DNA from: an uncultured Prochlorococcus sp.
Lineage (GTDB): Bacteria; Cyanobacteriota; Cyanobacteriia; PCC-6307; Cyanobiaceae
NCBI GenBank assembly: GCA_902589115.1
Contig: CACIRS010000001.1
Span: forward strand, 1-64,000
DNA length: 64,000 bases
Direction: 5' to 3'
Of this stretch, positions 40,718-51,088 are shown in pieces. Positions within the stretch are counted from its first letter, which is position 1, and each line of letters begins with the position of its first letter. The translations under genes and the position numbers were made by a program. The notes below the pieces were generated by a model. It made no database searches and had not been told where the DNA came from. It was given only the letters and a program-made list of their open reading frames with translations.

Positions 40718-41449
40718 ATGATCTACATACATGAAAATCAATTATTCAATTCTCTTCAAATGAATAAACAAATTGAGCCAGGAAAACCTCCTTTATCAAG
40801 TCTAGATCAAACGGCCAATAACCTTGGCATAGGTGGAATGAACTCAAGTGGGAATGAAGAAAGTTACAAAAGAAGGATGCAAAGGCGCAAAGAAGTTCAA
40901 AGTCAAAGAGTCTCGAACAGAGATCAAGAGAAAGGCTTAATTATTGTTTTTACAGGAAACGGCAAAGGAAAAACTACTGCTGCTTTAGGTTTGGCACTTC
41001 GCACAATTGGTCATGGAAAGCGTGTTGCAATAATCCAGTTTATAAAAGGAGGATGGGAACCAGGTGAAGCAAAAGCTCTAAAAATGCTTGGTGAAAATAT
41101 CAATTTTCATGCTCTTGGAGAAGGGTTCACTTGGGAGACCCAAAACAGGGAAAGAGATAAAGAATTGGTCGCCAAAGCATGGGATAAAGCAATACTTTAT
41201 TTGAAAGATGAAGATCATAAGCTAGTAATACTTGATGAAATAAATATTGCTTTAAAACTAGGGTATATCACTTTAAATGAAGTGCTTGATGGAATAAATA
41301 AAAGGCCAAAACTGACTCATGTAGCTCTTACCGGTAGAGGTGCTCCAAAAGAATTAATTTGTCAAGCAGATCTAGTCACAGAAATGAATTTAATCCGTCA
41401 CCCATTCAAAGAGCAAGGCATAAAGGCTCAATTAGGGATTGAATTCTAA
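40718..41449 (+). CDS. cobO: Cob(I)yrinic acid a,c-diamide adenosyltransferase (start uncertain)
   Basis: GLIIVFTGNGKGKTTAALGLALRTIGHGKRVAIIQFIKGGWEPGE...VILDEINIALKLGY. Confidence 0.95.
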   Translation: MIYIHENQLFNSLQMNKQIEPGKPPLSSLDQTANNLGIGGMNSSGNEESYKRRMQRRKEVQSQRVSNRDQEKGLIIVFTGNGKGKTTAALGLALRTIGHGKRVAIIQFIKGGWEPGEAKALKMLGENINFHALGEGFTWETQNRERDKELVAKAWDKAILYLKDEDHKLVILDEINIALKLGYITLNEVLDGINKRPKLTHVALTGRGAPKELICQADLVTEMNLIRHPFKEQGIKAQLGIEF

Positions 41450-41673
41450 TTAACAATTTTTTTAAATTGATGATCTCCTTCTAACAACTGAATCCCTTCA
41501 AGCAAAACTGAAAGTCCACTTACTAATAATGCATTATAAACAGCAGGTTCTGACCAACAATTGGGATTTCTAGAAGCTTTATGAATCGCTGAGATTGTTA
41601 ATCTGGCCAATAGAGAACTTGTAGTTGCATTTGCCTCTGTCATTTGGCTAAACAATTTCTTTAATAAAAGCAA
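41446..41673 (-). CDS. Conserved hypothetical protein
   Basis: 75-aa ORF filling the gap between cobO and pyrH; convergent, overlapping cobO by 4 nt. Confidence 0.55.
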   Translation of the reverse strand: MLLLKKLFSQMTEANATTSSLLARLTISAIHKASRNPNCWSEPAVYNALLVSGLSVLLEGIQLLEGDHQFKKIVN

Positions 41674-41759
41674 GTGAAATAAAATTTCCCCACTTTATTA
41701 ACCCGGATCAATAGCTGTCTGCACAAAACTTGCTACTGTCAAAAAGATCTGAGAAATGA

Positions 41760-42473
41760 ATGGCTTACTCTCGTGCCCTTTTAAAACTAAGCGGCGAAGC
41801 GCTGATGGGAGACAAGCCCTACGGCATAGACCCCTCCATTGTTCAATCGATTGCAAAAGATGTTTCTAAGGTGGTGGCAAATGGGACTCAACTAGCAATT
41901 GTCGTTGGCGGGGGCAATATATTCCGAGGGCTAAAGGGATCAGCTGATGGGATGGATCGTGCTACTGCAGATTATGTAGGCATGCTGGCAACTGTAATGA
42001 ATGCCATTAGTCTCCAAGACGGTTTAGAACGTTCTGGAGTGCCTACTCGAGTACAAACAGCTATTGAAATGAAAGAAGTTGCAGAGCCTTATATCCGTAG
42101 GAAGGCAATACGACATCTTGAGAAAGGACGAGTAGTTGTTTTTGGAGGAGGTTGTGGCAACCCGTTTTTTACAACCGACACTACTGCTGCATTGAGAGCG
42201 GCTGAAATCAATGCAGATGTTGTCTTTAAAGCAACAAAAGTAGATGGTGTTTATAACCGAGACCCAAAAAAATTCCCTGACGCTATTAGATATGACAACT
42301 TGACCTTTCAAGAAGTTCTAAGTAAAGAGATCGCCGTTATGGATAGCACTGCTATAGCTCTATGTAAAGACAACAACATACCAATTATCGTTTTTAATCT
42401 TTTTGAAGCCGGAAATATAAATAAAGCTGTTGCAGGCAAGCAGATTGGTTCCAGGATCAGCAATTCCAGCTGA
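41760..42473 (+). CDS. pyrH: UMP kinase
   Basis: [23 protein letters not shown]...[12 protein letters not shown]...[22 protein letters not shown]. Confidence 0.97.
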   Translation: MAYSRALLKLSGEALMGDKPYGIDPSIVQSIAKDVSKVVANGTQLAIVVGGGNIFRGLKGSADGMDRATADYVGMLATVMNAISLQDGLERSGVPTRVQTAIEMKEVAEPYIRRKAIRHLEKGRVVVFGGGCGNPFFTTDTTAALRAAEINADVVFKATKVDGVYNRDPKKFPDAIRYDNLTFQEVLSKEIAVMDSTAIALCKDNNIPIIVFNLFEAGNINKAVAGKQIGSRISNSS

Positions 42474-42522
42474 GTATTATCTATTCCAACTTATTATCCA
42501 GAATTAGTCGTCACTGAAGAAA

Positions 42523-43071
42523 ATGTCAAAACAGGAACTCGAAACCAGCATGCGAAAGTCTGTAGAGGCTGCTCAGCGTACTTTCAACACAATCCGAACA
42601 GGGCGAGCAAATCCATCTCTTCTTGATCGCTTAACGGTTGAATATTATGGATCAGATACTCCTTTGAAATCATTAGCCACCATTTCAACCCCAGATTCTC
42701 AAACCATTGCCATTCAACCCTTTGATTTGGGTTCTTTAGCAGTTATAGAGAAAGCAATTGCTACAAGTGACTTAGGTTTCACTCCAAACAATGATGGGAA
42801 AATTATCCGCATAAATGTTCCTCCATTAACCGAAGAACGTCGTAAAGAGTTCTGTAAACTTGCTTCTAAATATGCCGAGGAAGGAAAGGTATCCTTAAGA
42901 AATATTCGACGCGATGCAATAGACAAAGTCAAAAAGTTAGAGAAAGAAGGCGAAATATCAGAAGATCAAAGTAGAGATGAACAAGAAATTGTTCAACAAC
43001 TTACAGACAAATTTATTCGAGAAATAGAAAAGCATCTAGCCGAGAAAGAAGCCGATATTTTAAAAGTGTGA
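42523..43071 (+). CDS. frr: Ribosome recycling factor
   Basis: [47 protein letters not shown]. Confidence 0.97.
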   Translation: MSKQELETSMRKSVEAAQRTFNTIRTGRANPSLLDRLTVEYYGSDTPLKSLATISTPDSQTIAIQPFDLGSLAVIEKAIATSDLGFTPNNDGKIIRINVPPLTEERRKEFCKLASKYAEEGKVSLRNIRRDAIDKVKKLEKEGEISEDQSRDEQEIVQQLTDKFIREIEKHLAEKEADILKV

Positions 43072-44195
43072 CTACAAGAGATGTAATAGTAATTGGCGCT
43101 GGTGCAGCTGGATCATCTGCAGCATTTCACTTAGCAAAAACAGGTAGGAAAGTTACTCTTCTCGAGAAAGAAAAGGAACAGCCAATTAAAGCTTGTGGAG
43201 GGGGAATGGCAGCCTCTGTACAAACATTATTCCCATTTAATCTTTCACCAGTGATTGATGAAGTAATTAAAGAAGTTAATTTCAGCTGGTGCTTATCTGA
43301 TCCAGTTACAGCACAACTTCCAGGCTCAGCACCATTCTGGATAGTACGTCGCGAAAAGCTTGACGAACTGATTACAAACAAGGCAATTGCCGAGGGTGTT
43401 GAATTTATTAAGCCATTTTTTGTTGAGAATTTATTCAAAGAAAACTCCCATTGGAAAGTAACCTCAAAAACTGGTAAACAATTAACAGCCAAAGCGATCG
43501 TAATTGCAGATGGTTCGAGTTCTCCTTGGCCTCAAAAATTTGGTTTAGGTCCTAAAACTCTTCATTATGCATCTACAACTTCTGTAAGACTAAATCGTAG
43601 AGGTAATCTTACAAACAACACTACAAGGTTTGAGTTTGGCTTAGTTCACCATGGTTTTGCATGGGCATTCCCCATTAAAGAAGGTGTGAGTGTAGGAGTA
43701 GGAACCTTTATTGGCCAAGATTCCTCCGACACCAATAAAGTCCTAGAAACATTCCTGCCGAGCCTTGGTTTTAACCCAACAGAAGGTAGAAGAAAGGAAG
43801 CTTCCTTAAGAGTTTGGAACGGTCACTGTTCCTTACATAACGATGGGATAGTAGTCGTAGGAGATGCGGCATCTCTTTGTGATCCTTTCTTGGCCGAAGG
43901 TCTCAGGCCAGCCCTTTTAAGCGGCAAGGAAGCAGCTTACGCTCTTAATAAATGGCTAACTGATAGAAGCTATAACTTAAATAATTACACAAAAGCAATG
44001 AAAAAAAAATGGGGCGACTCAATGATTTGGGGCAAAAGGATAGCCCAAGTTTTTTACCGTTTTCCAAAAGTTGGCTATCAACTTGGTATAAAAAGGCCAA
44101 CTGCCCCACAAAGAATTGCAGAGATATTATCTGGAAATCTTGGCTATGGAGATATAGCCAATAGAGTTATTAAACGGCTACTTTTTCAGAGTTAA
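43068..44195 (+). CDS. Geranylgeranyl reductase-like NAD(P)/FAD-dependent oxidoreductase
   Basis: [32 protein letters not shown]...KACGGGM...[28 protein letters not shown]. Confidence 0.9.
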   Translation: MTTRDVIVIGAGAAGSSAAFHLAKTGRKVTLLEKEKEQPIKACGGGMAASVQTLFPFNLSPVIDEVIKEVNFSWCLSDPVTAQLPGSAPFWIVRREKLDELITNKAIAEGVEFIKPFFVENLFKENSHWKVTSKTGKQLTAKAIVIADGSSSPWPQKFGLGPKTLHYASTTSVRLNRRGNLTNNTTRFEFGLVHHGFAWAFPIKEGVSVGVGTFIGQDSSDTNKVLETFLPSLGFNPTEGRRKEASLRVWNGHCSLHNDGIVVVGDAASLCDPFLAEGLRPALLSGKEAAYALNKWLTDRSYNLNNYTKAMKKKWGDSMIWGKRIAQVFYRFPKVGYQLGIKRPTAPQRIAEILSGNLGYGDIANRVIKRLLFQS

Positions 44196-44296
44196 TAGAA
44201 AATAGCTAATAGGAGAATCATTACAAAAAACTTTATCCATTCTTATTCCCATAGACTGTTAATTCTTAAGTACTCACTCACCTCTAAGTCAAGCGA

Positions 44297-44521
44297 ATGT
44301 CAACTACGAAACAAAAGGCATGGGTCTGGTTCAAAGGAGGGTTAAAAAAACAAGGAGAGTGGGTAGGAGGTTTTCTAGCCAAAGAAGAGCAAGAAGGTTT
44401 TGTGATAGAGCGTTCAGATTTCGTAAGTTGTAAAGTTCCTAAATGGAGAGTAAAGCTCCAAGAACCAAACAATATAAAACAGGGACCTGCTATACCAAAC
44501 AATCCAAAATGGAAATACTAA
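44297..44521 (+). CDS. Conserved hypothetical small protein
   Basis: 74-aa ORF MSTTKQKAWVWFKGGLKKQGEWVGGFLAKEEQEGFVIERSDFVSCKVPKWRVKL; coding-like composition, ATG start. Confidence 0.55.
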   Translation: MSTTKQKAWVWFKGGLKKQGEWVGGFLAKEEQEGFVIERSDFVSCKVPKWRVKLQEPNNIKQGPAIPNNPKWKY

Positions 44522-44650
44522 TTGTTAGCATTACAGACGTTTATCTTTCAATTTTTAATCAAATGTTTTTTATAACTAAAAAAACAAATGAACCAAAGAA
44601 GAAAATTTTTAATGAATCTAAATTGCGCTAGATTTTATAAAACTTTTAGT

Positions 44651-45835
44651 TTAAATAGTAGCAATGGCAAGTGCTGCCCCTAACCCAGAAAGGACATCAT
44701 CTTGAACTAATCGGCCATCGTGGTCATTATCAAGAGCATCAAAAACAGCATCACTTCCTAACCATTCTTCTCTTGTAATACAACCATCTCCATCAAGATC
44801 ATTAAGCATAAAAATCTCATGGACTACATGCTCAAAAGCGGCATCACCTTCAAGAAAAGCGAGTCTGTGAGCCAATTGAGCTTCTAAAGTTTCAATAGCT
44901 TTACTAAAACCACGTATTCCTTCATCCAACTTTTCAGTAGCCATTCTGTCTTCTTTCATCATTGAAATAAAAAGATTATGGTCAACATTTATCTTTTTCT
45001 CATTACTTATAGGGTTTAGTTTGTTTAATTTCCTACTTAAAGGAGCTTCTGTTTTTCTTAATTGATCCAATAGTTTCGGTGAAATAGTAAGAAGATCACA
45101 ACCAGCCAGTTCGACTATTTCATCTATATTTCTAAAACTTGCTCCCATTACCTCAGTTTTGTAGCCATTGGCTTTGAAATAATTAAAAATTTTAGTTACT
45201 GAAATCACTCCAGGATCTTCAGGCCCTGAATAAAATTCTTTACCCGTTTCAGCTTTATACCAATCAAGGATTCGACCTACAAATGGTGAAATCAAAGTCA
45301 CATCAGCTTCTGCGCAAGCTACAGCTTGAACGAAACCAAACAATAGAGTCAAATTACAATGAATGCCTTCCTTTTCAAGAACCTCCGCTGCTTTAATGCC
45401 TTCCCATGTAGAAGCAATTTTTATCAAAACACGATCTTTAGATATTCCCATCTGCTCATAAAGATCAATTAATTTTCTAGCTCTTAATATTGTTGCCTCC
45501 TGATCATAACTTAATCGTGCGTCCACTTCTGTGGAGACTCTTCCAGGCACTATCTTAAGAATTTCCTTGCCAAAAATTACACAAATCTCATCCAAGGCTT
45601 CACTAACCACCTCTTCAATAGGCGCTCCCATCCCAACATGCTTACGTGAGGATTTCAGAGCCTCATCTATAAGCTCTTGATAATCTGGAATTTGAGCAGC
45701 CGCAAGAATAAGTGACGGATTGGTCGTCGCATCTCTTGGAGTAAAAGTTCGAATAGCATCCAATTCGCCAGTATCTGCAACTACAACTGTCATTAAGGAA
45801 AGCTGTTCGAGAAGGGTGGCCATAACGCATAACAT
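44651..45835 (-). CDS. tal: Transaldolase with C-terminal EF-hand pair
   Basis: [40 protein letters not shown]...[43 protein letters not shown]-term [13 protein letters not shown] and [13 protein letters not shown]. Confidence 0.96.
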   Translation of the reverse strand: MLCVMATLLEQLSLMTVVVADTGELDAIRTFTPRDATTNPSLILAAAQIPDYQELIDEALKSSRKHVGMGAPIEEVVSEALDEICVIFGKEILKIVPGRVSTEVDARLSYDQEATILRARKLIDLYEQMGISKDRVLIKIASTWEGIKAAEVLEKEGIHCNLTLLFGFVQAVACAEADVTLISPFVGRILDWYKAETGKEFYSGPEDPGVISVTKIFNYFKANGYKTEVMGASFRNIDEIVELAGCDLLTISPKLLDQLRKTEAPLSRKLNKLNPISNEKKINVDHNLFISMMKEDRMATEKLDEGIRGFSKAIETLEAQLAHRLAFLEGDAAFEHVVHEIFMLNDLDGDGCITREEWLGSDAVFDALDNDHDGRLVQDDVLSGLGAALAIATI

Positions 45836-45915
45836 CTCAAATCCGCTTGTAAGTTAGCCCCATTTTTCAACTTGGCATGCAAAAAAGTTCAATGCACAAT
45901 CTTTCCTCTAAATTT

Positions 45916-47724
45916 CTAACCTCTTGCTGGTTGCAACATTTGCTTATCGTTGCTAGGAGGGATTTTCTCTAAGACCAGCAAAGCATCAATAATTTCCTTT
46001 GCAACTGGAGCCGCAACAGTAGAACCATAAGCATTCTGACCTTTGGGCTCATCCACCACGACCAAGACTGCATAGCGAGGGTCCCCAATAGGCAAGCTGG
46101 CCACAAAACTACAAATCTTTAAACCAGGTTTATAACCATTCCCTACAGCCTTTTGAGCTGTACCTGTTTTGCCACCTATTCTATAGCCAGGTGTTTTAAC
46201 AGCCTGTCCACTCCCTTTATTAACAACAGATTCCATCCAAAATAGAACTGTTTGAGTTACTTCGAGCTTTAATAACTGTTTTCTAGATTGAGGAGATTTG
46301 GGATACAAAGAATCACCTATGGTCAAACCTCGGGTGATATGAGGATTAACAAGATATCCACCATTTGCAAGCAGGGCATGTAGCTGAATCAGCTTAAGAG
46401 GAGTCAAAGAGAAACCTTGTCCATACGATGCTGTAGCTGGCTCAATTGGCCTAGAAACAAATTCCTCTTTGGTCTTTAGATGTCCAGCAACAGCTCCTGG
46501 GAGATCAGTGGTCGGCTTTGTATCAATTCCTAATTTCTTCAGCCAAGTCCAATAAAGACTTGGACTTAGCTGATTCATGGCCTTCACCATTCCTACATTG
46601 CTAGATACTTCAAGTACCTGAGCGAAGTCAATTTTCCCATGACCTCTTTTGTCATGATTTTGTATCTTCCATCCTCCTATTGATATAGCTCCACCATCAA
46701 AAACTGTTCCATCTCTTTGTATAACATTCTCTTGCAGAGCCAAAGCAAGATTGATGGGTTTAAATGTTGAGCCAGGTTCAAAAAGATCTTGAACTGACCA
46801 TTCACGAAAAAGTGCAGGGTGGTAGTCCCAGTATTGGTTAGGGTCATATGTAGGTGTCGAAGCTAGAGCCAATAATTCACCATTAGTTACATCCATAACA
46901 ATGGCTACTCCTTTTTTTGCATCCCATTTAAGTACTTGTTTTTTAAGCTCTTTAAGAGCCAACTCTTGAAGACGAGCATCCAAAGTAAGTTGCAATCGCA
47001 AATTATCTCCAACAAAGACTCCAGGTTCTACATCATTAGGAAGAGGAGTTCCATCTGCACTACGTCGAACTTTTCGAGGCAACTCATGTCTTAAAAGCTT
47101 CTTATTCAGACTCTGTTCCAACCCTGCCTGAGGAATACGATCTTGATTTAAAAATCCAACTACATTTGCAAAAAGGTTGTCTTGCGGATAAATGCGTTGA
47201 GGATAAGGTTCAAGATCTAAGCCACTAATACCTAGCTTCAAAATTGCATTAGCAGTCTCAGAATTAACCCCTTCTAGGAGCTTTATCCCAGAGGATTTCT
47301 TACTTAAGGTTTCTACTAATTCTCGCATTGGGATCGATATTAAATCCGATAGTTTTTTTGATACTTCTAAAGGAGTCCTTACCAAACCACGATCATCGCC
47401 TGGGAAATTGAAATAGCGAGGATGCGCCCAAACACGAAATCGTTCTTCATCTAGAGCAACTAACCGGCCATTACGATCAACAATTGAACGTCTAGTCCCC
47501 AATGGCTTGGTCCTATGAATTTGGAACGACCTTGCACGTGCTTCAAGCTCTGAAGCCTGTAATACCTGTAACCATGCCATCCTTCCTACTAGACCTAAAA
47601 TCCCAAGACAAAGAATTAAAAAGACTAAGCGTAATCTATTGGAAGGAGCCAGTTTAAGAGGAGCTAACCTCTGACGATTAACGTCATAACCTCTCAAATA
47701 ACGTTTAGAAGGTACCGGCATCAA
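45916..47724 (-). CDS. ftsI: Penicillin-binding protein 2/FtsI (peptidoglycan transpeptidase)
   Basis: EPGSTFKPINLALAL (SxxK), SSN motif VSSNVGMVK, GKTGTAQK (KTG). Confidence 0.94.
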   Translation of the reverse strand: MMPVPSKRYLRGYDVNRQRLAPLKLAPSNRLRLVFLILCLGILGLVGRMAWLQVLQASELEARARSFQIHRTKPLGTRRSIVDRNGRLVALDEERFRVWAHPRYFNFPGDDRGLVRTPLEVSKKLSDLISIPMRELVETLSKKSSGIKLLEGVNSETANAILKLGISGLDLEPYPQRIYPQDNLFANVVGFLNQDRIPQAGLEQSLNKKLLRHELPRKVRRSADGTPLPNDVEPGVFVGDNLRLQLTLDARLQELALKELKKQVLKWDAKKGVAIVMDVTNGELLALASTPTYDPNQYWDYHPALFREWSVQDLFEPGSTFKPINLALALQENVIQRDGTVFDGGAISIGGWKIQNHDKRGHGKIDFAQVLEVSSNVGMVKAMNQLSPSLYWTWLKKLGIDTKPTTDLPGAVAGHLKTKEEFVSRPIEPATASYGQGFSLTPLKLIQLHALLANGGYLVNPHITRGLTIGDSLYPKSPQSRKQLLKLEVTQTVLFWMESVVNKGSGQAVKTPGYRIGGKTGTAQKAVGNGYKPGLKICSFVASLPIGDPRYAVLVVVDEPKGQNAYGSTVAAPVAKEIIDALLVLEKIPPSNDKQMLQPARG

Positions 47725-48194
47725 TAGCCGTGATTAACAGGCTTAGAAGCAAGACCTTTCATTAAAATTATTTTCCAGGAATTGTCGTTGTTATAAAATT
47801 TGAAATGAGTTGGTTTTTTTAAATAAAATAGATTGGACACTTTCGTAGGAACGAACGACTCCGGTAATATCGCTTTCTGTAAAAGATGTCTCTCAAGTAG
47901 AGCAGTTGAATCAGTTAACTTATGCTCCAAATTTTTAGTCACTTCAAGCCTAGTGAAAGCAATTGTCCACAAATGCTGCCAATGCAAGCTTAATCCCGAC
48001 ATTAATGAAACTACTATCAATACTCCTATAAGACCTCCATCAACAGCACGATGAAGTCCTCCAAGAAGAGGTGATTGACGAGCAACTTTATTAGTAGACA
48101 AAGAGCCCTTAATCAAAAAAAGCGGACTTGATGAAAAAGACTTTCTAGGTGCCCGCCTAACAGATGAAGGACGCGGTTTAACAACAGCGACCAT
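47721..48194 (-). CDS. Bitopic membrane protein upstream of ftsI, FtsL-like architecture
   Basis: Basic N-terminus, TM GGLIGVLIVVSLMSGLSLHW, helical LEVTKNLEHKLTDSTALLERHLL; overlaps ftsI by 4 nt. Confidence 0.7.
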   Translation of the reverse strand: MVAVVKPRPSSVRRAPRKSFSSSPLFLIKGSLSTNKVARQSPLLGGLHRAVDGGLIGVLIVVSLMSGLSLHWQHLWTIAFTRLEVTKNLEHKLTDSTALLERHLLQKAILPESFVPTKVSNLFYLKKPTHFKFYNNDNSWKIILMKGLASKPVNHGY

Positions 48195-48278
48195 CTAATA
48201 AGTAATGATCAATGATTCAGTGAAACACTCTGTTCTTGTAACTGCAAGTGCAAAAGGAATAATCAATATTTATCAAAA

Positions 48279-49637
48279 CTATCCCCCTATTAATACAAGA
48301 CTCATAAAAGTTACTCCGTTCCATAAAGAATGCATAAGGAAACATGGAAATAATCGCCCAGAGCTAAGTCTGACAAAGGCCAAACCAAGACCTAGAACTA
48401 ATAGTGGAGGGAACTCTCCAACACTCAAGTGTGCCAAGGCAAATACCAAGGCACTTCCAAATACACCCCATCCAACACCTAGTTCATTAGACAATACAGG
48501 TAATAAAGTTCCACGAAAAATCACCTCCTCGAACAAAGGCGCCAAAATAATTGTTGTTAAAGCAAATAGCATTAACGCTAAGGGGTCTTTACTACTCAAA
48601 ACCAAATCAAGTAGAGGGTTACTACCCCCCGGATCGCCAACAAAAAGACGGATGATCCAAGTTATCAGAAGAACTAATGGCATTACCATTAGTAATCCAT
48701 TTAAAGCTTTTAGAAATCCATTTCCAACAGGTCTGATCTTCCATTGAAGCCATCCATTAGAAGGTCTATTTGTATTTCCTAAATCTTTCAACTGTCGATT
48801 AAGTATATATAAAGGAGGCAAAGCCATTGCGCTATAACCAACTAAAACTTTAAGGGCATCACTTGTTGGACTTTTGAAATTATCTATTAAGGAATTACTG
48901 ATTGGAGCAACTAACATTGGAAAGGTTACTTCTCCCAGTACAACAAATCCTCCTGCAATTAAAAGAGCCATATCCAACAAAGAAAGTGGCAATGGAGAAA
49001 TCGAAGGCCATGGCTTAGACTTAGTCTTTACTAACAGCCAAACTTGTCGTATTAACAAACAAATTCCAACTATCAGTCCAACAATTGGTAACCCTTGACT
49101 AATCATTAACCTCAAGGCCATGGTCCTGGCAATATCAAGCGAAATGCACATGTCCTTAGAGCCACCAATTGCCAAGCAAGCAGTTTGGTAAAGAAGAGGA
49201 TCACCTTTTATTTCATCTAAAACAATTAGGGAATCAGATGAGAATATACTTTTATTAGAGATATCAAGAAAAGCTTTTTGAATAACAAGCAAAGACTTAT
49301 CTTTAAAAGGTTTTTGTAAAACTAATTTGCGTTTTTCTAGGGAAGGCTCTAAACCTGCAAGCATCAATTTCTCACGCTCATTAATCTGTTCATCAGGAAT
49401 TTCTTTTAAAGTCTCTAAAAAAGTCTGCTCAGGGCTTTCTCCGACAAACAACGTACTTAAAGGTTGTGGGATAGCTGCCTTCGCTAAAAGAGCCATCTCC
49501 TGCTGATGCATTGACAGCTTTGGAGCAACCGATGGTCTATCAAAACTCTCTTGAAGACCACGTGCCCAAATCAACACAGTTAAAAAGAGTGATAGCGTCA
49601 CTGCTAACACTTTCCAGCCCGGAATAACCTTTCGCAT
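48279..49637 (-). CDS. CPBP family intramembrane glutamic endopeptidase
   Basis: APLFEEVIFRGTLLPVL (EExxxR), FALAHLSVGEFPPLLVLGLGLAFV, SLWNGVTF. Confidence 0.92.
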   Translation of the reverse strand: MRKVIPGWKVLAVTLSLFLTVLIWARGLQESFDRPSVAPKLSMHQQEMALLAKAAIPQPLSTLFVGESPEQTFLETLKEIPDEQINEREKLMLAGLEPSLEKRKLVLQKPFKDKSLLVIQKAFLDISNKSIFSSDSLIVLDEIKGDPLLYQTACLAIGGSKDMCISLDIARTMALRLMISQGLPIVGLIVGICLLIRQVWLLVKTKSKPWPSISPLPLSLLDMALLIAGGFVVLGEVTFPMLVAPISNSLIDNFKSPTSDALKVLVGYSAMALPPLYILNRQLKDLGNTNRPSNGWLQWKIRPVGNGFLKALNGLLMVMPLVLLITWIIRLFVGDPGGSNPLLDLVLSSKDPLALMLFALTTIILAPLFEEVIFRGTLLPVLSNELGVGWGVFGSALVFALAHLSVGEFPPLLVLGLGLAFVRLSSGRLFPCFLMHSLWNGVTFMSLVLIGG

Positions 49638-49740
49638 ATTGGGAAGAAGTCAGAGGAAGAAAATCAGCGTAGAGAAATTCTCTGCTGCCAAAGAAAGATT
49701 ACGTCGATAGATTCCAAATAGGTTGGCCGACTAAAACTCT

Positions 49741-51081
49741 TTGCCTATGACTTTACGTCTTCTGCTAGTTCGACATGGACTTAGCACCTTCAACATTGAG
49801 CGTCGCATTCAAGGTCGTAACGACCTCTCAACACTTACTCAAGAAGGAAGAAGTCAGGCTCTGCAAGCTGGGGAGGCATTGTTAAAAATACCCATAAATG
49901 AAATCTATAGTTCACCTTTAAGGCGTGCAGCAGAAACCACGAAAAATCTGATCAAGTGCAGAAAAGACAATTTAATTCCAATAATGGAAGATGGACTTTT
50001 AGAAGTTGATCTAGGGATATGGAGTGGACTTACTGCGGAAGAAATTGAAAAGCAATATCCCATCCAATCTCAGGTCTGGAGAGAAGACCCAAAAGAACTA
50101 ACACTTGAACGAGAAAATGGAGAAACATTTAAGCCAATTGAAGAATTAATCATTCAAGCAAGAACATTTCTAGCACGACTAACTGATATTCATCTTCATG
50201 AAGAAGACCAAACCATATTAATTGTTGCTCATAATGCAATCCTTAGATGCTTGATATTAGAATTATTAAAACAATCCAGTAAAAGTTTTCGAAAACTACA
50301 ATTAGACAATGCTTCAATTTCAGTATTCAATTTAAATAGTATTCATGATAATCAATATCAAGTGCAAATTGAATGCTTAAATAATACTTCCCATCTTCAG
50401 CCTGCTATACCAATAAAGACAATCAAAAAAGCTAGATTAATACTTGTTCGACATGGTGAAACAGATTGGAATAAAGAAGGTCGTTTTCAAGGGCAAATTG
50501 ATATTCCTCTTAATCATAATGGTAAAAATCAGGCTAAAGCTGCTGGATTCTTTCTAAAAAAAATCCAAATAGATAAGGCTATTAGTAGTTCATTAACAAG
50601 GCCAAAACAAACCGCCGAAGAAATATTAAAATATCACCCAGGTGTTCAATTAGAAATCCAAGATGGATTAGTGGAAATTGGGCATGGGCTTTGGGAAGGA
50701 AAACTGGAGTCTGAAATCATTGATCAATGGCCAAAACTGCTCAAAAATTGGAAAGAGTCTCCAGAAACAGTTCAAATGCCTGAAGGAGAAACTATTCAAG
50801 ACGTTTGGGATCGATCTGTAAGTTGCTGGGATCAAATTTGTTCACAATTAACAAGTGAGCAAACTTGCCTTGTAGTTGCTCACGATGCAGTAAACAAAAC
50901 TATTCTCTGCAATCTTCTGGGGCTGACTCCCGGTGATATATGGGCAGTAAAACAGGGCAATGGTGGGATAACAATTATCGACATTAACAATAGTTCAAGC
51001 CAACCTTATGTAGTGACATGCCTAAATATCACAACTCACATTGGGGGCGTGTTGGACTGCACAGCACCAGGAGCTCTCTAG
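49741..51081 (+). CDS. Tandem-domain histidine phosphatase (phosphoglycerate mutase-like)
   Basis: Two RHG motifs: LLLVRHGLSTFNIERRIQGRNDLSTLT and LILVRHGETDWNKEGRFQGQIDIPLN. Confidence 0.92.
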   Translation: MPMTLRLLLVRHGLSTFNIERRIQGRNDLSTLTQEGRSQALQAGEALLKIPINEIYSSPLRRAAETTKNLIKCRKDNLIPIMEDGLLEVDLGIWSGLTAEEIEKQYPIQSQVWREDPKELTLERENGETFKPIEELIIQARTFLARLTDIHLHEEDQTILIVAHNAILRCLILELLKQSSKSFRKLQLDNASISVFNLNSIHDNQYQVQIECLNNTSHLQPAIPIKTIKKARLILVRHGETDWNKEGRFQGQIDIPLNHNGKNQAKAAGFFLKKIQIDKAISSSLTRPKQTAEEILKYHPGVQLEIQDGLVEIGHGLWEGKLESEIIDQWPKLLKNWKESPETVQMPEGETIQDVWDRSVSCWDQICSQLTSEQTCLVVAHDAVNKTILCNLLGLTPGDIWAVKQGNGGITIIDINNSSSQPYVVTCLNITTHIGGVLDCTAPGAL

Positions 51082-51088
51082 ATTCATT

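Noticed and set aside
41454-41469. CAATTT-TTTT-AAATTG hairpin after cobO
   Set aside because: AT-only stem inside a small coding ORF, likely chance.
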